A DNA stretch of 64,000 nucleotides, from contig CAJNOI010000047.1 in assembly GCA_905250115.1 (NCBI GenBank), positions 458,433 through 522,432 on the forward strand, read 5' to 3'. The stretch comes from Adineta steineri (taxonomy: Eukaryota > Rotifera > Eurotatoria > Adinetida > Adinetidae). Shown here one piece after another: positions 1 through 10,891 of this stretch (the first letter of the stretch is position 1; each line of letters begins with the position of its first letter). Made by a program: the position numbers and the translations under genes. The notes under the pieces are model-generated. The model searched no databases and was not told where the DNA came from. It saw nothing but the letters and a program-made list of their open reading frames with translations.

Positions 1-180
1 GAGTTAACTAAACACTGACAATAGCGACATCAATTACTCATAAAACGGGAATATAGAGGAAGAAAAAAATTTCATTCTGTCCGTAACTAAGTGATGCTAA
101 GAGACATGAATGGCAGATAATTTTAAATAAATAAAACAAAATTTCTACATTTAATCTTCGGCTTTTCATCAATCGTCAAA

Positions 181-1655
181 ATGAATCGAGCAAATTCTGG
201 ACGTCGTCCTCCAGCAGATCAAAACTCAATAGAGGCAAAATATTTAACATCTACTGTAGGCAAGTATATATGTTTCATTATATTTTTATTTCTTCTGATC
301 TATAAATAGGACCCGTATTAATTCGTGGTTTAGCTGAGATTGTTGAACGTCGTCCACATGATCCCATTGAATATTTAGCAACATTTCTTTATAAACAAGT
401 TGAAAATACACGTACTCAAAAACAAGTAATTTTATCTTATTTTTATGATTAGATTTCATTCAAATAATCTATTTTAATAGAAAGAACATGATGCAAAACA
501 ATTAGAAATTGAACGAAAAAAAGCGGAAGAAGAAAAAGAACATCGTGCACAACTCAAAAAAGAAATTCGTGAATTACGTGAAAAAGAAGAAAATGAACGA
601 AAACAACGTGAAGCTGAAGAAAGACGTAAACGAGAAGCTGAAGAATTAGCTAAACGGTATTAATCAAATAGTTTCATCATTTATCTAATCATTTTTTTCT
701 TGCTAAATTTAGCCATCGAGAATTAGCAGCAGCACCACCCCCACTACCAGCAGTACGTGAAGAAGATGATATTTTAGGTATGGAATTTGGTGAAACAGAA
801 CTTCATCGACAAGCTGCTGTTAAAGGTACATATAAATTTGTATATAGAATAAATAATTTGACATCTCATTGTTAGGTGCTGATCTATTGACTTTACTTAA
901 AGAAAACTATCAATTAATGGCATCACGTAATGCTGAAGGAAAAACACCAAGAGATATTGCACGTGACGCTGGCCTTCAAGAACATGTTCATGAAATTGGT
1001 TTGTATTATTTATAAATAAATCAAATAGAATTTCTAAAATATTTTGTTTAGATAATTATTGTGTTCAATTACTTCAAAATGGAAATACAAAAGCAATTAA
1101 TGATTTACTTTTATGTGGTTATACAGAAATAACCAATCATTTAAAACCAACTGAAGATCCTGAAGATGATACTAATGAGTTTATTAATCATGACATTCCT
1201 CAATTATTAGTAATATTAACATATTAATTTTATATAGAAATATAAAATTTAATTCATTTGTAGGAAAAAGTAAAAGAATTACAACATGCAATCAAAGAAG
1301 GAAATACTAAAGCAGTTGATACAATCATATTTGATCGTAAAAATATTGCACTCTATCGAGATGCTGAAGGTTCATCATCATTACATGATGCTATTGAAAA
1401 TCATCAATATCATATCGCAGTCAATCTCTTACAAAAATATCCAGGATTAGCAAATGTGAAAGATATTGTAAAACTATAAAGAAAATCTAGATTTATATAA
1501 AATATTTTTTTTCTAATCAATTTTAGCGTGAACGAACAAGTATTGATTTATTTAATTCAATCGATGAAGATACTGTAACAAACAGTCAACGTGATGCCTA
1601 TGATCAACTTAAAGAAGCTTTAACAACATCATCACCAAATCCGCAAGCTGATTAA
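181..1655 (+). CDS. DPY30-motif, coiled-coil, ankyrin-like protein
   Basis: Eight exons fit one 365-residue protein: 181-259, 310-425, 481-656, 713-825, 876-998, 1052-1209, 1264-1467, 1527-1655; all phases agree and the total is a multiple of three. Residues about 25-65 (YLTSTVGPVLIRGLAEIV then RRPHDPIEYLATFL) match the DPY30 dimerisation motif, which docks on amphipathic helices in axonemal and histone-methyltransferase complexes. A highly charged K/E/R coiled coil (exon 3) follows, then ankyrin-like helical repeats (GADLLTLL...GKTPRDIAR, SSSLHDAIENHQYHIAVNLL). The combination suggests a ciliary or flagellar adaptor, which is inference. The first intron (260-309) must use a GC donor (GCAAGT) to stay in frame. 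It converges on the SNARE gene with 164 bp between stops. Confidence 0.85.
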
Positions 1656-1819
1656 AAGAACTTTTTATTTATTTCAATGAAATTTCCTTTCTCTTTTTGC
1701 TTTTTTCTTTACACATTAAAAAAAACACTTGTATCTGAATTTAAACATAGACACATGATGAGCAAAAGCTCATGCAAGTATGTAGAAAAAAAAAGAACAA
1801 GAATACAAATAAATAGAAT

Positions 1820-2401
1820 TTAATTGCCTGTTATTTTTGGAATAAATATCAGAGCAAGAAGACCACCAAGTGCAATCGCAGATATAGATGCAATTGCTAC
1901 GATCATGATATATTCTAAATAAATAATAAGAGAGTTAGTTTTCGAGAAATTATGAAACTTACTATCTTCCCAAAAGAATTTATCTTGCATTTTATGTGCC
2001 ATATTTTTCATTTTTTCCGCATCACGAAATAAATCTGTTGATCTCATATCAAGTTCTTCAAGACGAAGATTTCGAATTAATGTTTTTTCATATGTATCTG
2101 TAATAACATTCATTAATCGATCGACTTTATTCTGTGCATTTGCTATTTGTTGTTCATCAACAGGTGTTGGAATTTGTTTAGAAAATTTTCTTCGATCATC
2201 AACATCACCACTACCACCACCATCATTCATCAATGTCATATTATTAGATAATTGATTATAATCATTTATGGGTATTTCTATTTGTTGTACGTGTCTATTA
2301 TTATTATCGTAGTGATTAAATAGACTAACAATATGTTTTGATTTCTTATATTTTTTAAATTGATTTTTCTTTCGTAATCGAAGACGAAAGCAGAATTTCA
2401 T
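1820..2401 (-). CDS. VAMP/synaptobrevin-like R-SNARE
   Basis: Two exons, 2401-1963 and 1914-1820, encode 177 residues. The 48-bp intron (1915-1962, GTAAGT..TTTAG) is in frame and stop-free, so an unspliced reading falsely inserts 16 residues before the anchor. Spliced, the chain ends FFWEDKYIMIVAIASIS..., which parallels the YWWKNLKMMIILGVICA junction of VAMP2. The SNARE heptads run about residues 84-145 (NKVDRLMNVITDTYEKTLIR, then NLRLEELDMRS), with Arg at the zero layer in TLIRN. One C-terminal transmembrane helix makes it a tail-anchored vesicle SNARE. The N-terminus (about 80 residues) is basic then Asn-rich and shows no longin fold that I recognise, so the VAMP subtype is open. Confidence 0.85.
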   Translation of the reverse strand: MKFCFRLRLRKKNQFKKYKKSKHIVSLFNHYDNNNRHVQQIEIPINDYNQLSNNMTLMNDGGGSGDVDDRRKFSKQIPTPVDEQQIANAQNKVDRLMNVITDTYEKTLIRNLRLEELDMRSTDLFRDAEKMKNMAHKMQDKFFWEDSKFHNFSKTNSLIIYLEYIMIVAIASISAIALGGLLALIFIPKITGN

Positions 2402-2725
2402 CGATCATCCGTCTTGTCTATTCACTAACATATACATATATAGTTAAATAGCTTAGCGCGCGCTGCTTACGTATTATTATTATTCCCGCTGCTTTATTCT
2501 CTTCGTTTTACTTTGAACATGAACATATCTTTTTTTTCTTCTTCTATTCACATCATCATCATCATCATCATCAGTTGTTTATTTCCTCGAGAGAAGCTTT
2601 ACTTTAGGATCAATGAAAAGAAGAAAAAGAAGATGAAAAAAACTCTAAAGGCCATTAATAAGATATACACTTGTAAAAAGGTCGATTGAAGAAAAGAATC
2701 TTTCTTTTTTGTCAATCTTTCAGAA
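2402..2725. promoter_or_regulatory. Divergent intergenic promoter region
   Basis: About 324 bp separate the start codons of the SNARE (-) and the PTB protein (+), so both promoters must lie here or overlap the first exons. It contains a GCGCGC-centred patch at about 2457-2464, unusual in this AT-rich DNA, and a (CAT)n run at about 2551-2571. No TATA or initiator assignment is possible by eye. Confidence 0.4.
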
Positions 2726-3528
2726 ATGAATAATAACGATCTTCGAACTGAAGAATCTCTTCAACCTGTTAAATATTTAGGTAAAGTCCATTCATTATAT
2801 TCTCAAGGAATAAATGTAGCAACTGTAAGTATTTCTTTAATTTTTATATTACTTAGATATTTTATTTTTTCGCCAAGGAATCTGTACGTACTGTATGGAA
2901 ACGTTCAAAAAAAGGTTCCTATTATAATCGTTGTGCTATGTCAATACATCCATTTGGTTTATGTATATATGAAGAAATAGCTAATGGAACATACAAAAGT
3001 GTTTGGTTTGATCCTATTGAAAATATTTCATATTGTGTTGCTGAACCATTACATCGTCGAATATTTGCATGGATTGCTCGATCACAACAAACCAATGAAC
3101 TTGAATGTCATATTGTACTTTGTAAAACAAGTAAACAATCATATTTACTTGCTGAATTATTAGCAAAAATATTTTATCAATCATATCATCATTACCGACA
3201 ACAACGTCTAACACAATTAACACCAAATTTATCAACACGTTGTTCTGTATGTGATACTATCACTCGACAACAACAACAACAACAACAAATGAATAAGAAT
3301 TTATCATTATTTCGAAATCATTCTCATGATATAGACGACAAAGAAAAAAATAATGATGATTATGAAAATATTTCATTTCAAGTACCTATGATTGCAAGAG
3401 TTTTTGTACCAAATTATGAAAATAATTCTATGAATAACAGTAGCAATCGAAGTATTGATTATGATGTAACATACATTGATGAAGATTTAATTAAACCAGT
3501 TGAATATTATCAAAGATCAATCGTTTAA
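2726..3528 (+). CDS. FAM43-like PTB/PID domain protein
   Basis: Two exons, 2726-2824 and 2878-3528 (intron 2825-2877, GTAAGT..CCAAG), encode 249 residues. Residues about 17-150 form a phosphotyrosine-binding (PID) fold: VKYLGKVHSLYSQGI at the start, then VRTVWKRSKKG, SYCVAEPLHRRIFAWIARS and ELECHIVLCKTSKQSYLLAELL. The ...YCVA....FAW......L.CH.VL arrangement is that of the FAM43A/FAM43B family, adaptor-like proteins of poorly defined role. The C-terminal third is low complexity (a poly-Gln run, Asn/Asp-rich) and probably disordered. It converges on the TMEM231 gene. Confidence 0.85.
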
Positions 3529-3977
3529 AAAGAAAGAAAAAACGAAATCTATGACTGTCTGTTTACCTATGTATTATAATCAAGGCTAACATTGAACAAA
3601 GATAATAACATACTACTAAGCTCAAATGACATTTTTTTTTGTTTGATTTTTTTTATTGTTCTTATACTTGAAATAAATATATGTCAGACCATCTGTATAG
3701 TATAGATACTTACATAAGCTCAATTGATATTTGTAATAAAGAAATTTAAACTAGTTTTATTCAAGGACAATCAAGTATACTCGTTAATTCTGTAATAACA
3801 GTGTTAAGCCTATTTTAAAGTAAGATTTTCGTTGAATTGACACGCATGCGCGAAGAATTCTGTACTTATGAAAGAAAAAAAAGCTTAGTTTTTATTCATA
3901 ATATTTTTTCTTGTCTTCTAAATATTAAAAAAAAACAAATAAATTTAACTACAAAAAAAATTGATCATTGTTTTATC
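3529..3977. other. Convergent 3' intergenic gap
   Basis: AT-rich sequence between two convergent stop codons. AATAAA-type signals are present on both sides (for example near 3671 on the plus strand), so it probably holds both 3' UTRs. I see no further gene. Confidence 0.5.
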
Positions 3978-4922
3978 TTAAGCTTGATGTCGATGTTTTG
4001 GTAATGGAACAGATGTTCGTACAATTTGATTTGAGAAAACAAATACTTTTAATCGATTAAATATCATCATAAATGGTATAAGTACACAAATGTATTGTAT
4101 CCAACCCCATTTAAATGCTTGCCAAAATCCAGGTCTATATCGAATTGCTTGTCTTCCGACATTAACAATAATATTAACTGTTAATTTAGTTGTATCGACT
4201 GTTGTTGTTCGAGGTGCCATCGATATATATTGTGTTTGATATGATGTATAATAATTTCGTACAAAATAATTATCAAGAATCAAATTAAGATCAGGTGATA
4301 ATGATGAACTTGTTGTATCAATTATTGGTGTATTATATGTTGCATCACTACCTGAATTTTGTATTGGTTTTCTTTGTTCGAATGTTAAGTCACCATATAT
4401 AGTTATATTTTGATTACTACCTGGTGTAAGTGTTGCAGGTGAAACAAAACTAATAAGTGCCATTGTTTCCATATTAATATATTGTTTTCGACTTAATTGA
4501 AATTGAAATAATAACCAAATATTCAAACTAGAAATTTGCGTAGTACTATCAGCGAATGTTAAATCAAATGTAGTTTGAAATTGATCAATTAAACCATCAC
4601 CATCTGTATCAAATGGCATTTTATTTTCAGCAGTAGAAACAAGGCTGTTTTGAAAATTTTCATTTAATGTTGAATATGATGATGCAAAAAATTGATTATT
4701 TGCATTATTTAATGTTTGAAGAATATAATTTGTTTGATCAACAACGGGTTGTTCACTATAAATTAATTCTTGTAACCAAAAATCACCTGTATAATAAGTT
4801 AATAGAAATGGTGGTAAGAAAGTTAATGTTGTACATAGAATTAAAACAAATGTTGCATTTGATAATATCTGTGTACGATGTGTAAATCTATCTGCATGTG
4901 AAAATAATTCATAGAAATACAT
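3978..4922 (-). CDS. TMEM231: Transmembrane protein 231 (ciliary transition zone)
   Basis: A single exon encodes 314 residues from the Met of MYFYELFSH, which aligns with the human start MALYELFSH; an upstream in-frame Met at 4976 would add 18 hydrophobic residues and is less likely. TMEM231 is a two-pass membrane component of the B9/MKS complex, which gates proteins at the base of the cilium. Visible family features are TM1 (about 25-45, ending LPPFLLTYY), FWLQE...EQPVV, a DTDGDGLIDQF segment, SIQ-like NMETMALISF, YGDLTFEQRKPI, RYRPGFWQAFKWGWIQYICVLIPF (TM2) and a short cytosolic tail with RLKVFVFSNQIV. Length is close to the human protein. No introns are seen. Confidence 0.93.
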   Translation of the reverse strand: MYFYELFSHADRFTHRTQILSNATFVLILCTTLTFLPPFLLTYYTGDFWLQELIYSEQPVVDQTNYILQTLNNANNQFFASSYSTLNENFQNSLVSTAENKMPFDTDGDGLIDQFQTTFDLTFADSTTQISSLNIWLLFQFQLSRKQYINMETMALISFVSPATLTPGSNQNITIYGDLTFEQRKPIQNSGSDATYNTPIIDTTSSSLSPDLNLILDNYFVRNYYTSYQTQYISMAPRTTTVDTTKLTVNIIVNVGRQAIRYRPGFWQAFKWGWIQYICVLIPFMMIFNRLKVFVFSNQIVRTSVPLPKHRHQA

Positions 4923-6007
4923 TTTCAATTTTCTTATTAAACTAATGTAGAAAAAAAAAATTTCAATAAACGCCATAAGAATTCTTTATTGCCTAGGAAA
5001 AACCTCTATGAATTCATTAGTGAAATATGATTGGCTGTTATTTGACAGATAAAGAATAAAAAATGGATTCAAGAAAAAAGTAGGAGGAGAGAGAAAGAAA
5101 AAATAATAATGATGTCATCTGATTATAATATTTCGATGGAAGAAAAGAAAGTATCATGGGTTTTACAGATATTTCTTCTCTAAATAAATACATTCCTATT
5201 ATCTAGTTCGACGTTGTTTTTTTATATTTCGTATAAATTAGTTTGATCTTTAGATCACAAGAGTAATGTTCTATGAATAAGTGAGTGGGTTAAAACATCT
5301 GTTAAAAATCTATGCATTATGTGTAAATAGCCAAGGAAGTATGTTTTTGATTTTTGTAAAAATGATGAGTGATATTTTCACCTGCTATGTCAGGATGAAC
5401 TTTGATTCACTTTCGTTTATTGATTAAAAAAAAATATTTTATGGTATGTCATGGGCAGGCAATAAAAAAACAATCATCGGGACGATATAAGAGAAAGATA
5501 AATATGTTTCTGTTTTTCACATATTCGTGTTATAGAGAGAAATGAAGGATAGTATATATATATATATATATACGTAACAGCGATCATTATTCATGTGTCT
5601 TTTTTTTTCATTTCTGTACTTGTTGACATATATGTTATATTTGAGGTTTAGAACAAAAATAAGTGATGAATACCTGAAGCAATAATTTTGTTTTTTTCAC
5701 AAAAGAAATTGTTTCTCTCCAAAAACAAAAAAAAATCCAAATTGATGTTATTTTTTTTTACTTAGTGACGTATATAATCTTACACAATCATATTTCTCTC
5801 GTTTTCTTTTTCTGTTTCTTTCCAAGAAAAATAAAGAGCGTCATTGTATATAAAAACCATTAAAAAATACTCACTAAATGCCAGCTGTTAGTTCGTTCTC
5901 TGTATGTTTTCGTATTTGTTTTTTATCATTGTAGACATATATATTCTCTTGTTTGTCTATGACTTTATACTTAATCCTGCAAAGTGTTAAAAGTTTTATT
6001 CATTTCA
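4923..6007. other. Intergenic, divergent
   Basis: About 1.1 kb between TMEM231 (-) and the IP6 kinase (+). It holds a (TA)n run near 5550-5572 and many poly-T/poly-A tracts. I see no coding region; the promoters of both genes are presumably here. Confidence 0.45.
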
Positions 6008-7746
6008 ATGGTCCGAATGAACGATTGTGAATATAATCCATCATCATTTATACAACTATCGCCATTTATTCATCAAGTAAATTAATATTTCTAATTAATT
6101 TTTTCGAATATTTTTCTTTTTAAAGGTTGGCGGTCATTCATCAATGTTTCAATATGATCAAAATACCGTTTGTAAATTACTTGCACCAGCTGAATATGAT
6201 TTTTATCAATCAATACCTGATTCATTAAAAGCATTTACACCAGCATTTCGAGGTGAAATTATTTATTTTCAAAAATAAAAAACAAACCTTTATTTATTTA
6301 TTATAGGTAGTATTACAGTTCAATATTATGAAGATGAATCAGGTTATATAAAACTTATTGCTTATCCTCAAACAAATTCATTAGAAAATACATCATCAAT
6401 AAATGAACAAGATTCATTATTAAATAATGATCAACAATTATCGGATAATATTTTAAAAAAATCAGTCCAGTTCGTATAATATATTTTATTTTTATTTAAA
6501 AAAAATTTAATTTTTTTTCTCGTATAGATTACGTTGTTCAAAAGATGGACGAATTGATTATTCGAATAGTTTAAGTAGTGATATTGTTAATTATGAACCA
6601 GGAAAAACAATAATGTCTATTATCAATCCTTGGAGTTTACAATTATGTAAAAAACAAGCCGAAAAATTACATCGACAATTAATTGGCGATGAAAATGTCA
6701 CTGTTTCACAGAGTAAGATATCATGTTGACATGTACCCATTAGTTTTTCTACGTCATTCATTATTATAACTGAACAAGCAGGAAAGATCAAAAAGAAAAA
6801 ACTTCCAGTCCCGGTATTAAACATGAGATAATTACTGCAAATACCTGGCACGTTTTAGTTCTTTTTTTTTCTTTCAAAGACTTCTATAGTTTCCGATTTA
6901 ATTGTGTATCGAAAGTAGAAAGGATTGAATTTCTATTGTAACGTAATATGATATTTAATCAAGGGTTTTAACAATTCTTATTAATAGGATTCATACAAAT
7001 AGTGTAATAGAGATAAGATAAAATGACAAAAAAAAACAACCCTATCAAATATTAAGTAGAACGCTTTGTACTCAAAAATATCTCTCACATGTAAAAGAGT
7101 ATAAATTAATAATTTCGACATATTTATTTGTTTAGAATATATATTATTAGAAAATGTTACTGCTCAATTTCATAATCCATGTATACTTGATTTAAAAATG
7201 GGTAAAAGACAATATGGTGATATTGATTCAGATAAAAAACGATTATCAAAAATAAAAAAATGTGAACAATCAACATCATCAAAATTAGGTGTACGTCTAT
7301 GTGGAATGCAAGTTTATCAAGTTGATAGTGATCGATATAAATGTACAGATAAATATAAAGGACGAATATTAACTATTGATGAATTTCGTTCATCATTAGT
7401 TCAATATATTGATAATGGTCGTAATCAACGTCTTGATATTCTACCTGAAATAATCAAACGTCTTGAATCATTATATCAAACAATAAATTCATTATTAAAA
7501 TATCGTTTTTATAGTGGAAGTCTTTTAATTGTTTATGATGGTTCACCACAATCAAATTTAATTGATATACGTATGATTGATTTTGCTAATACAATACTTG
7601 GTACATCAACTAATGATGAATCAGTAAATAATCATTTTGGTCCTGATAAAGGTTATTTATATGGACTTGAACAATTAATAGGAATTTTTCGTAAGATATT
7701 AGATGATGATGATGAAAGTACAATGGAATCGTCTGATTCGCATTAG
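6008..7746 (+). CDS. Inositol hexakisphosphate kinase family protein
   Basis: Five exons, 6008-6076, 6126-6252, 6307-6469, 6528-6712 and 7136-7746, join in phase to 384 residues. The enzyme family phosphorylates inositol phosphates; IP6 kinases make the pyrophosphate 5-IP7. The signature PxxxDxKxG is PCILDLKMG (about 196-204), followed by KRQYG as in IP6Ks. Other marks are QVGGHSSMF near the N-terminus, GVRLCGMQVYQ, the late SGSLLIVYDG strand and the metal-binding IDFAN (about 328-332). VGGH and the GKRQYGD continuation favour IP6K over IPMK or IP3 3-kinase. The fourth intron (6713-7135) is long for this region. The third donor reads GTTCGT, a weak site chosen because it alone keeps the frame. 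Confidence 0.92.
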
Positions 7747-9407
7747 TTATTTGTATTTATGTACAGAACGTCTTTTTTTATGATATATATTTAAACATCA
7801 TCGATCCATTGACGAGAAAAGATATATTTCAATTATTTCTTTTTCGTATAATTGTTGACAGAAGGAAAACAAACTGAAAAAAAAATTTTTTTATTTTTTT
7901 TTTGTAAATATAGAAAGAAAAATACCGGTTCGTGTATTTTATGTGTTTGTCCTGTTTTTTTTTCTTTTCTCAGGTATTCTAACTACCTTTTTTTCGTGAA
8001 TTTATTTTATGTAATGTATGTGTGTTCAAGTCTTTCTTGACCTGCTTTCTTTTTTTTTATTTTACTTATTGTAAATCAATAATCGAGAGAATGATATATG
8101 TATCTTTGTATTTAATTAATGTCTCATTTGTAGTGATTTTTTTTCTGACACTTTTTTTAGGTGACTAATATTGATTCCGTTTAAATAAAATCGGATCTTT
8201 GTAAAATAATTGATTAGATAAAAATTAATATTAATTGTTCAAATTGATAACTTAGAGAAGCAATAGAAAATAATAATGATCGTTAAATGTGCTCGGAGTT
8301 TTCACGAAAAACTCTACCTGAAAACTATAATTATCTGTTTTTGATTGCTCTAATAGCAGTGGCGGATCTAGAATTTTAGAAGCGGGGGGGGGGGGCGATT
8401 TTTTTTAGTATGAAGGGGCGATCACCCCTATCGCCCTCTCCCCTAAATCCGCCACTGTCTAATAGATACCCTGGACTATACTGAGTGGACTGGTGATGCT
8501 CAAGAAAAAAAGAGTTCATATTTACAAGCTACAATTTGTCGAAAAACTCGAAACACGTTAAATAGATCAATCGAATATATATATATTACCAAAAATAACA
8601 AACATAAATAGTTGATTTTATTTGATTGTTTAGTTCAATTTTCAGTTATTACTATTGATAAAAAAAAATAACAATAATAATTTTCTTTGTTAATCTCATG
8701 AGATAAAAATTTAGATACTTTCCCTAAAGAATTCTAAATATAATTTGAAAGATTGATAAATTTTTGTTTCTACAAATATTCGTTAATGATTTATTGTATT
8801 TTGTTCATTGAACATTACATTTAGTTAATCATTCGCACACGAAATAGATATGCATTATAGAAAAATGAACGAGAGAACAATGATGATGGAAAAGCAGTAG
8901 ACTGAAAACTGAATAGTAATGAGTCTCGAGAGTATTGTGCAAGCACGAGACTAGTCAGAAAACAAAACAAAAAATCTTTGTTTCACTCATATCCATCAGT
9001 GAACACGAAATAGACATTTCTCTCTTTCTTATTCTTCTATTTTCTCGTCTTTTCAATTAGACAACAGAAATATTATTACTAGCATATGTCTATGTGATGT
9101 GATAAAAGACGTCTCAGTGATTATTTAACGATAATGTAAAAGTCAGAAGATACCGACGTAAGATGTATATAGTCTATAGAAAATAGCGGAAAATTGAAGA
9201 AAAAGAGATGCATCGTATAAGAATGAGATTAGTCGTGGCGGGTGGAGTATGTCGAGGGAATTCGGAAGTGTTGTTTGTTCCGCCCCTAGTCTCTTTATTA
9301 TTTTCTTTTATGTTAGAACCATAGACTGACGTATGCTCACATCGCCAAAAAAACGATTTTATATATATATATATGTGCAAGAAAAAAAAGTGTCTTTTCG
9401 ATGTGCA
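7747..9407. other. Convergent intergenic region with one MITE
   Basis: About 1.7 kb between the stops of the kinase (+) and the GPCR (-). Apart from the transposon copy at 8357-8457 it is AT-rich and shows no coding pattern. A small open frame around 9174-9380 (-) overlaps a (TA)n run and has no family features. Confidence 0.45.
8349..8465. mobile_element. hAT-type MITE with 8-bp target duplication
   Basis: The 101-bp element spans 8357-8457. It begins CAGTGGCGGATCTAG and ends CTAAATCCGCCACTG, which are near-perfect terminal inverted repeats of about 14 bp. It is flanked by identical 8-bp direct repeats TCTAATAG (8349-8356 and 8458-8465). An 8-bp duplication and a CAGNG-type terminus are the hallmarks of hAT superfamily transposons. 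There is no coding capacity, so it was moved by a transposase encoded elsewhere. The interior has a long G run and is GC-rich compared with its surroundings. Confidence 0.9.
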
Positions 9408-10891
9408 TTAAATGCTTGCAGTTGTTGATGCTTGTTGTTTATTGCTCGATTTATTTGCTAATAAAATATATTGTGTATCTTCTCGTGTTTTTAAACAAAT
9501 AGGAATTGGTTGATCATCATCAATAGTTCCACTCATCTGTAAATAAATATAAAGCAAAATAATAAATAGTTAAGAAAGAAAAAAAAAGAAGATTTTTTTT
9601 GTTTAAATACTTTTTTCATTTGAGTTTTTTGATATATTGATGGTGGTGTATGTCTATGAAAATGTCTTTTACTTGATGTTCGTGATGTTTGTGATTGATT
9701 ATGTGCACTATCTTTATTTAAAATAGCAGCAGATAAACGTCGACCATCATTATACGTTCCTTTACGACTTGTTAAATAATCTCTTCGTATTAAACGACTA
9801 GTTTTTCGACATCCATATGTATGTAAAAGATGAAATAAATGTGTACGAAATTCAGTACCAGTTAAACAATAAACAAGAATATTACCAGTATGATTAGCAT
9901 TCATTAAAATAATAAATAATAATTTTATCATTTTATGTTTTGCTTTAAGTTGTATATCACATTGATTGATTTCTTCTTTAAATGCTTGTTTTTCAAACAT
10001 TAAATAGAAAACAATAGGTGCAGTTAATAAAACAAACATTGCATTTATTGATAATAACATTGTACTTAAATTTCTTGCGACTAAACGTTTATTTGAATTA
10101 TGTGCATCACCCATTGTACGTACAACACTGACAAAAATAATAGTTGAACAAAGAAACATTAATGTAAATGGTAAATAAACATTAACAGTAGCATCAATAT
10201 ACACCCATTTATTACTATAAAATTTTTTATATACTTCACTATATTCAGATGAACATTGTACAACATTTATATCCATATCTGTGTCAACTATTCGATAAGT
10301 AGATGATGATGATGATGGAGATATCGATTCGTCGCTATTAAAGTCTTTCGATTGTTGTTTTTGTAAAGATAATCTATACGTATTATCATAATATAAAAAT
10401 TGTACATTAAGCAAAAAAAGTATTAGAAAAATTAAGATTAATATTGTATAAGTTTGACGTGTTTTACGAGTTTTTCGTAGACCACGTGTTAAAGCAACTA
10501 CACGATCAATTGAAACAGCTGTTAAAATCCATGCACTTGTTTGTGGAAAAAAATAAATTGAAAATGAATATATTTTACATGCCATTAATGATACTTGTTG
10601 TAAATCAATATTAAACCAAGCATGAAGTATAAAATTAACACAAAATGTATATAAAACAGCAAGATCAATAATGGATAAAAATGCCAAATAGATAAATGTT
10701 GAATGACGACGTAATTTCGAACGTAATACAACATAAACAGATAATAAATTACCTGCAGTACCAACAAGCATAAATAATATTGGATAGATACGAAGTAAAG
10801 TTAATGTTATTGTACGATAAGGTTCTCGTGTATCAGATGAACGCGTTATAGAATGATTACATCCAGTTGGTGTTGTATTCGACATGATCAT
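9408..10891 (-). CDS. Rhodopsin-like (class A) G-protein-coupled receptor
   Basis: Two exons, 10891-9611 and 9536-9408 (74-bp intron 9537-9610, GTATTT..ACAG), give about 469 residues. The Met of MIMSNTTPTGC is chosen; the frame stays open upstream to 10978, so the start is uncertain. Seven hydrophobic segments are visible: TM1 PILFMLVGTAGNLLSVYVVL with the conserved GN, TM2 FIYLAFLSIIDLAVLY with the Asp, TM3 ending SIDRVV (the DRY position), TM6 MLLSINAMFVLLTAPIVFYL and TM7 NHTGNILVYCLTG in place of NPxxY. The long Ser-rich extracellular loop 2 has a Cys (NVVQCSS) able to pair with the TM3 Cys. N-terminal NTT and NHS are possible glycosylation sites. The TM7 pattern suits peptide (FMRFamide-like) receptors; the ligand is unknown. 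Confidence 0.85.

Noticed and set aside
6591..6851. Minus-strand open frame of 86 codons
   Set aside because: It overlaps exon 4 and intron 4 of the IP6 kinase on the other strand and has no domain; it is a shadow.
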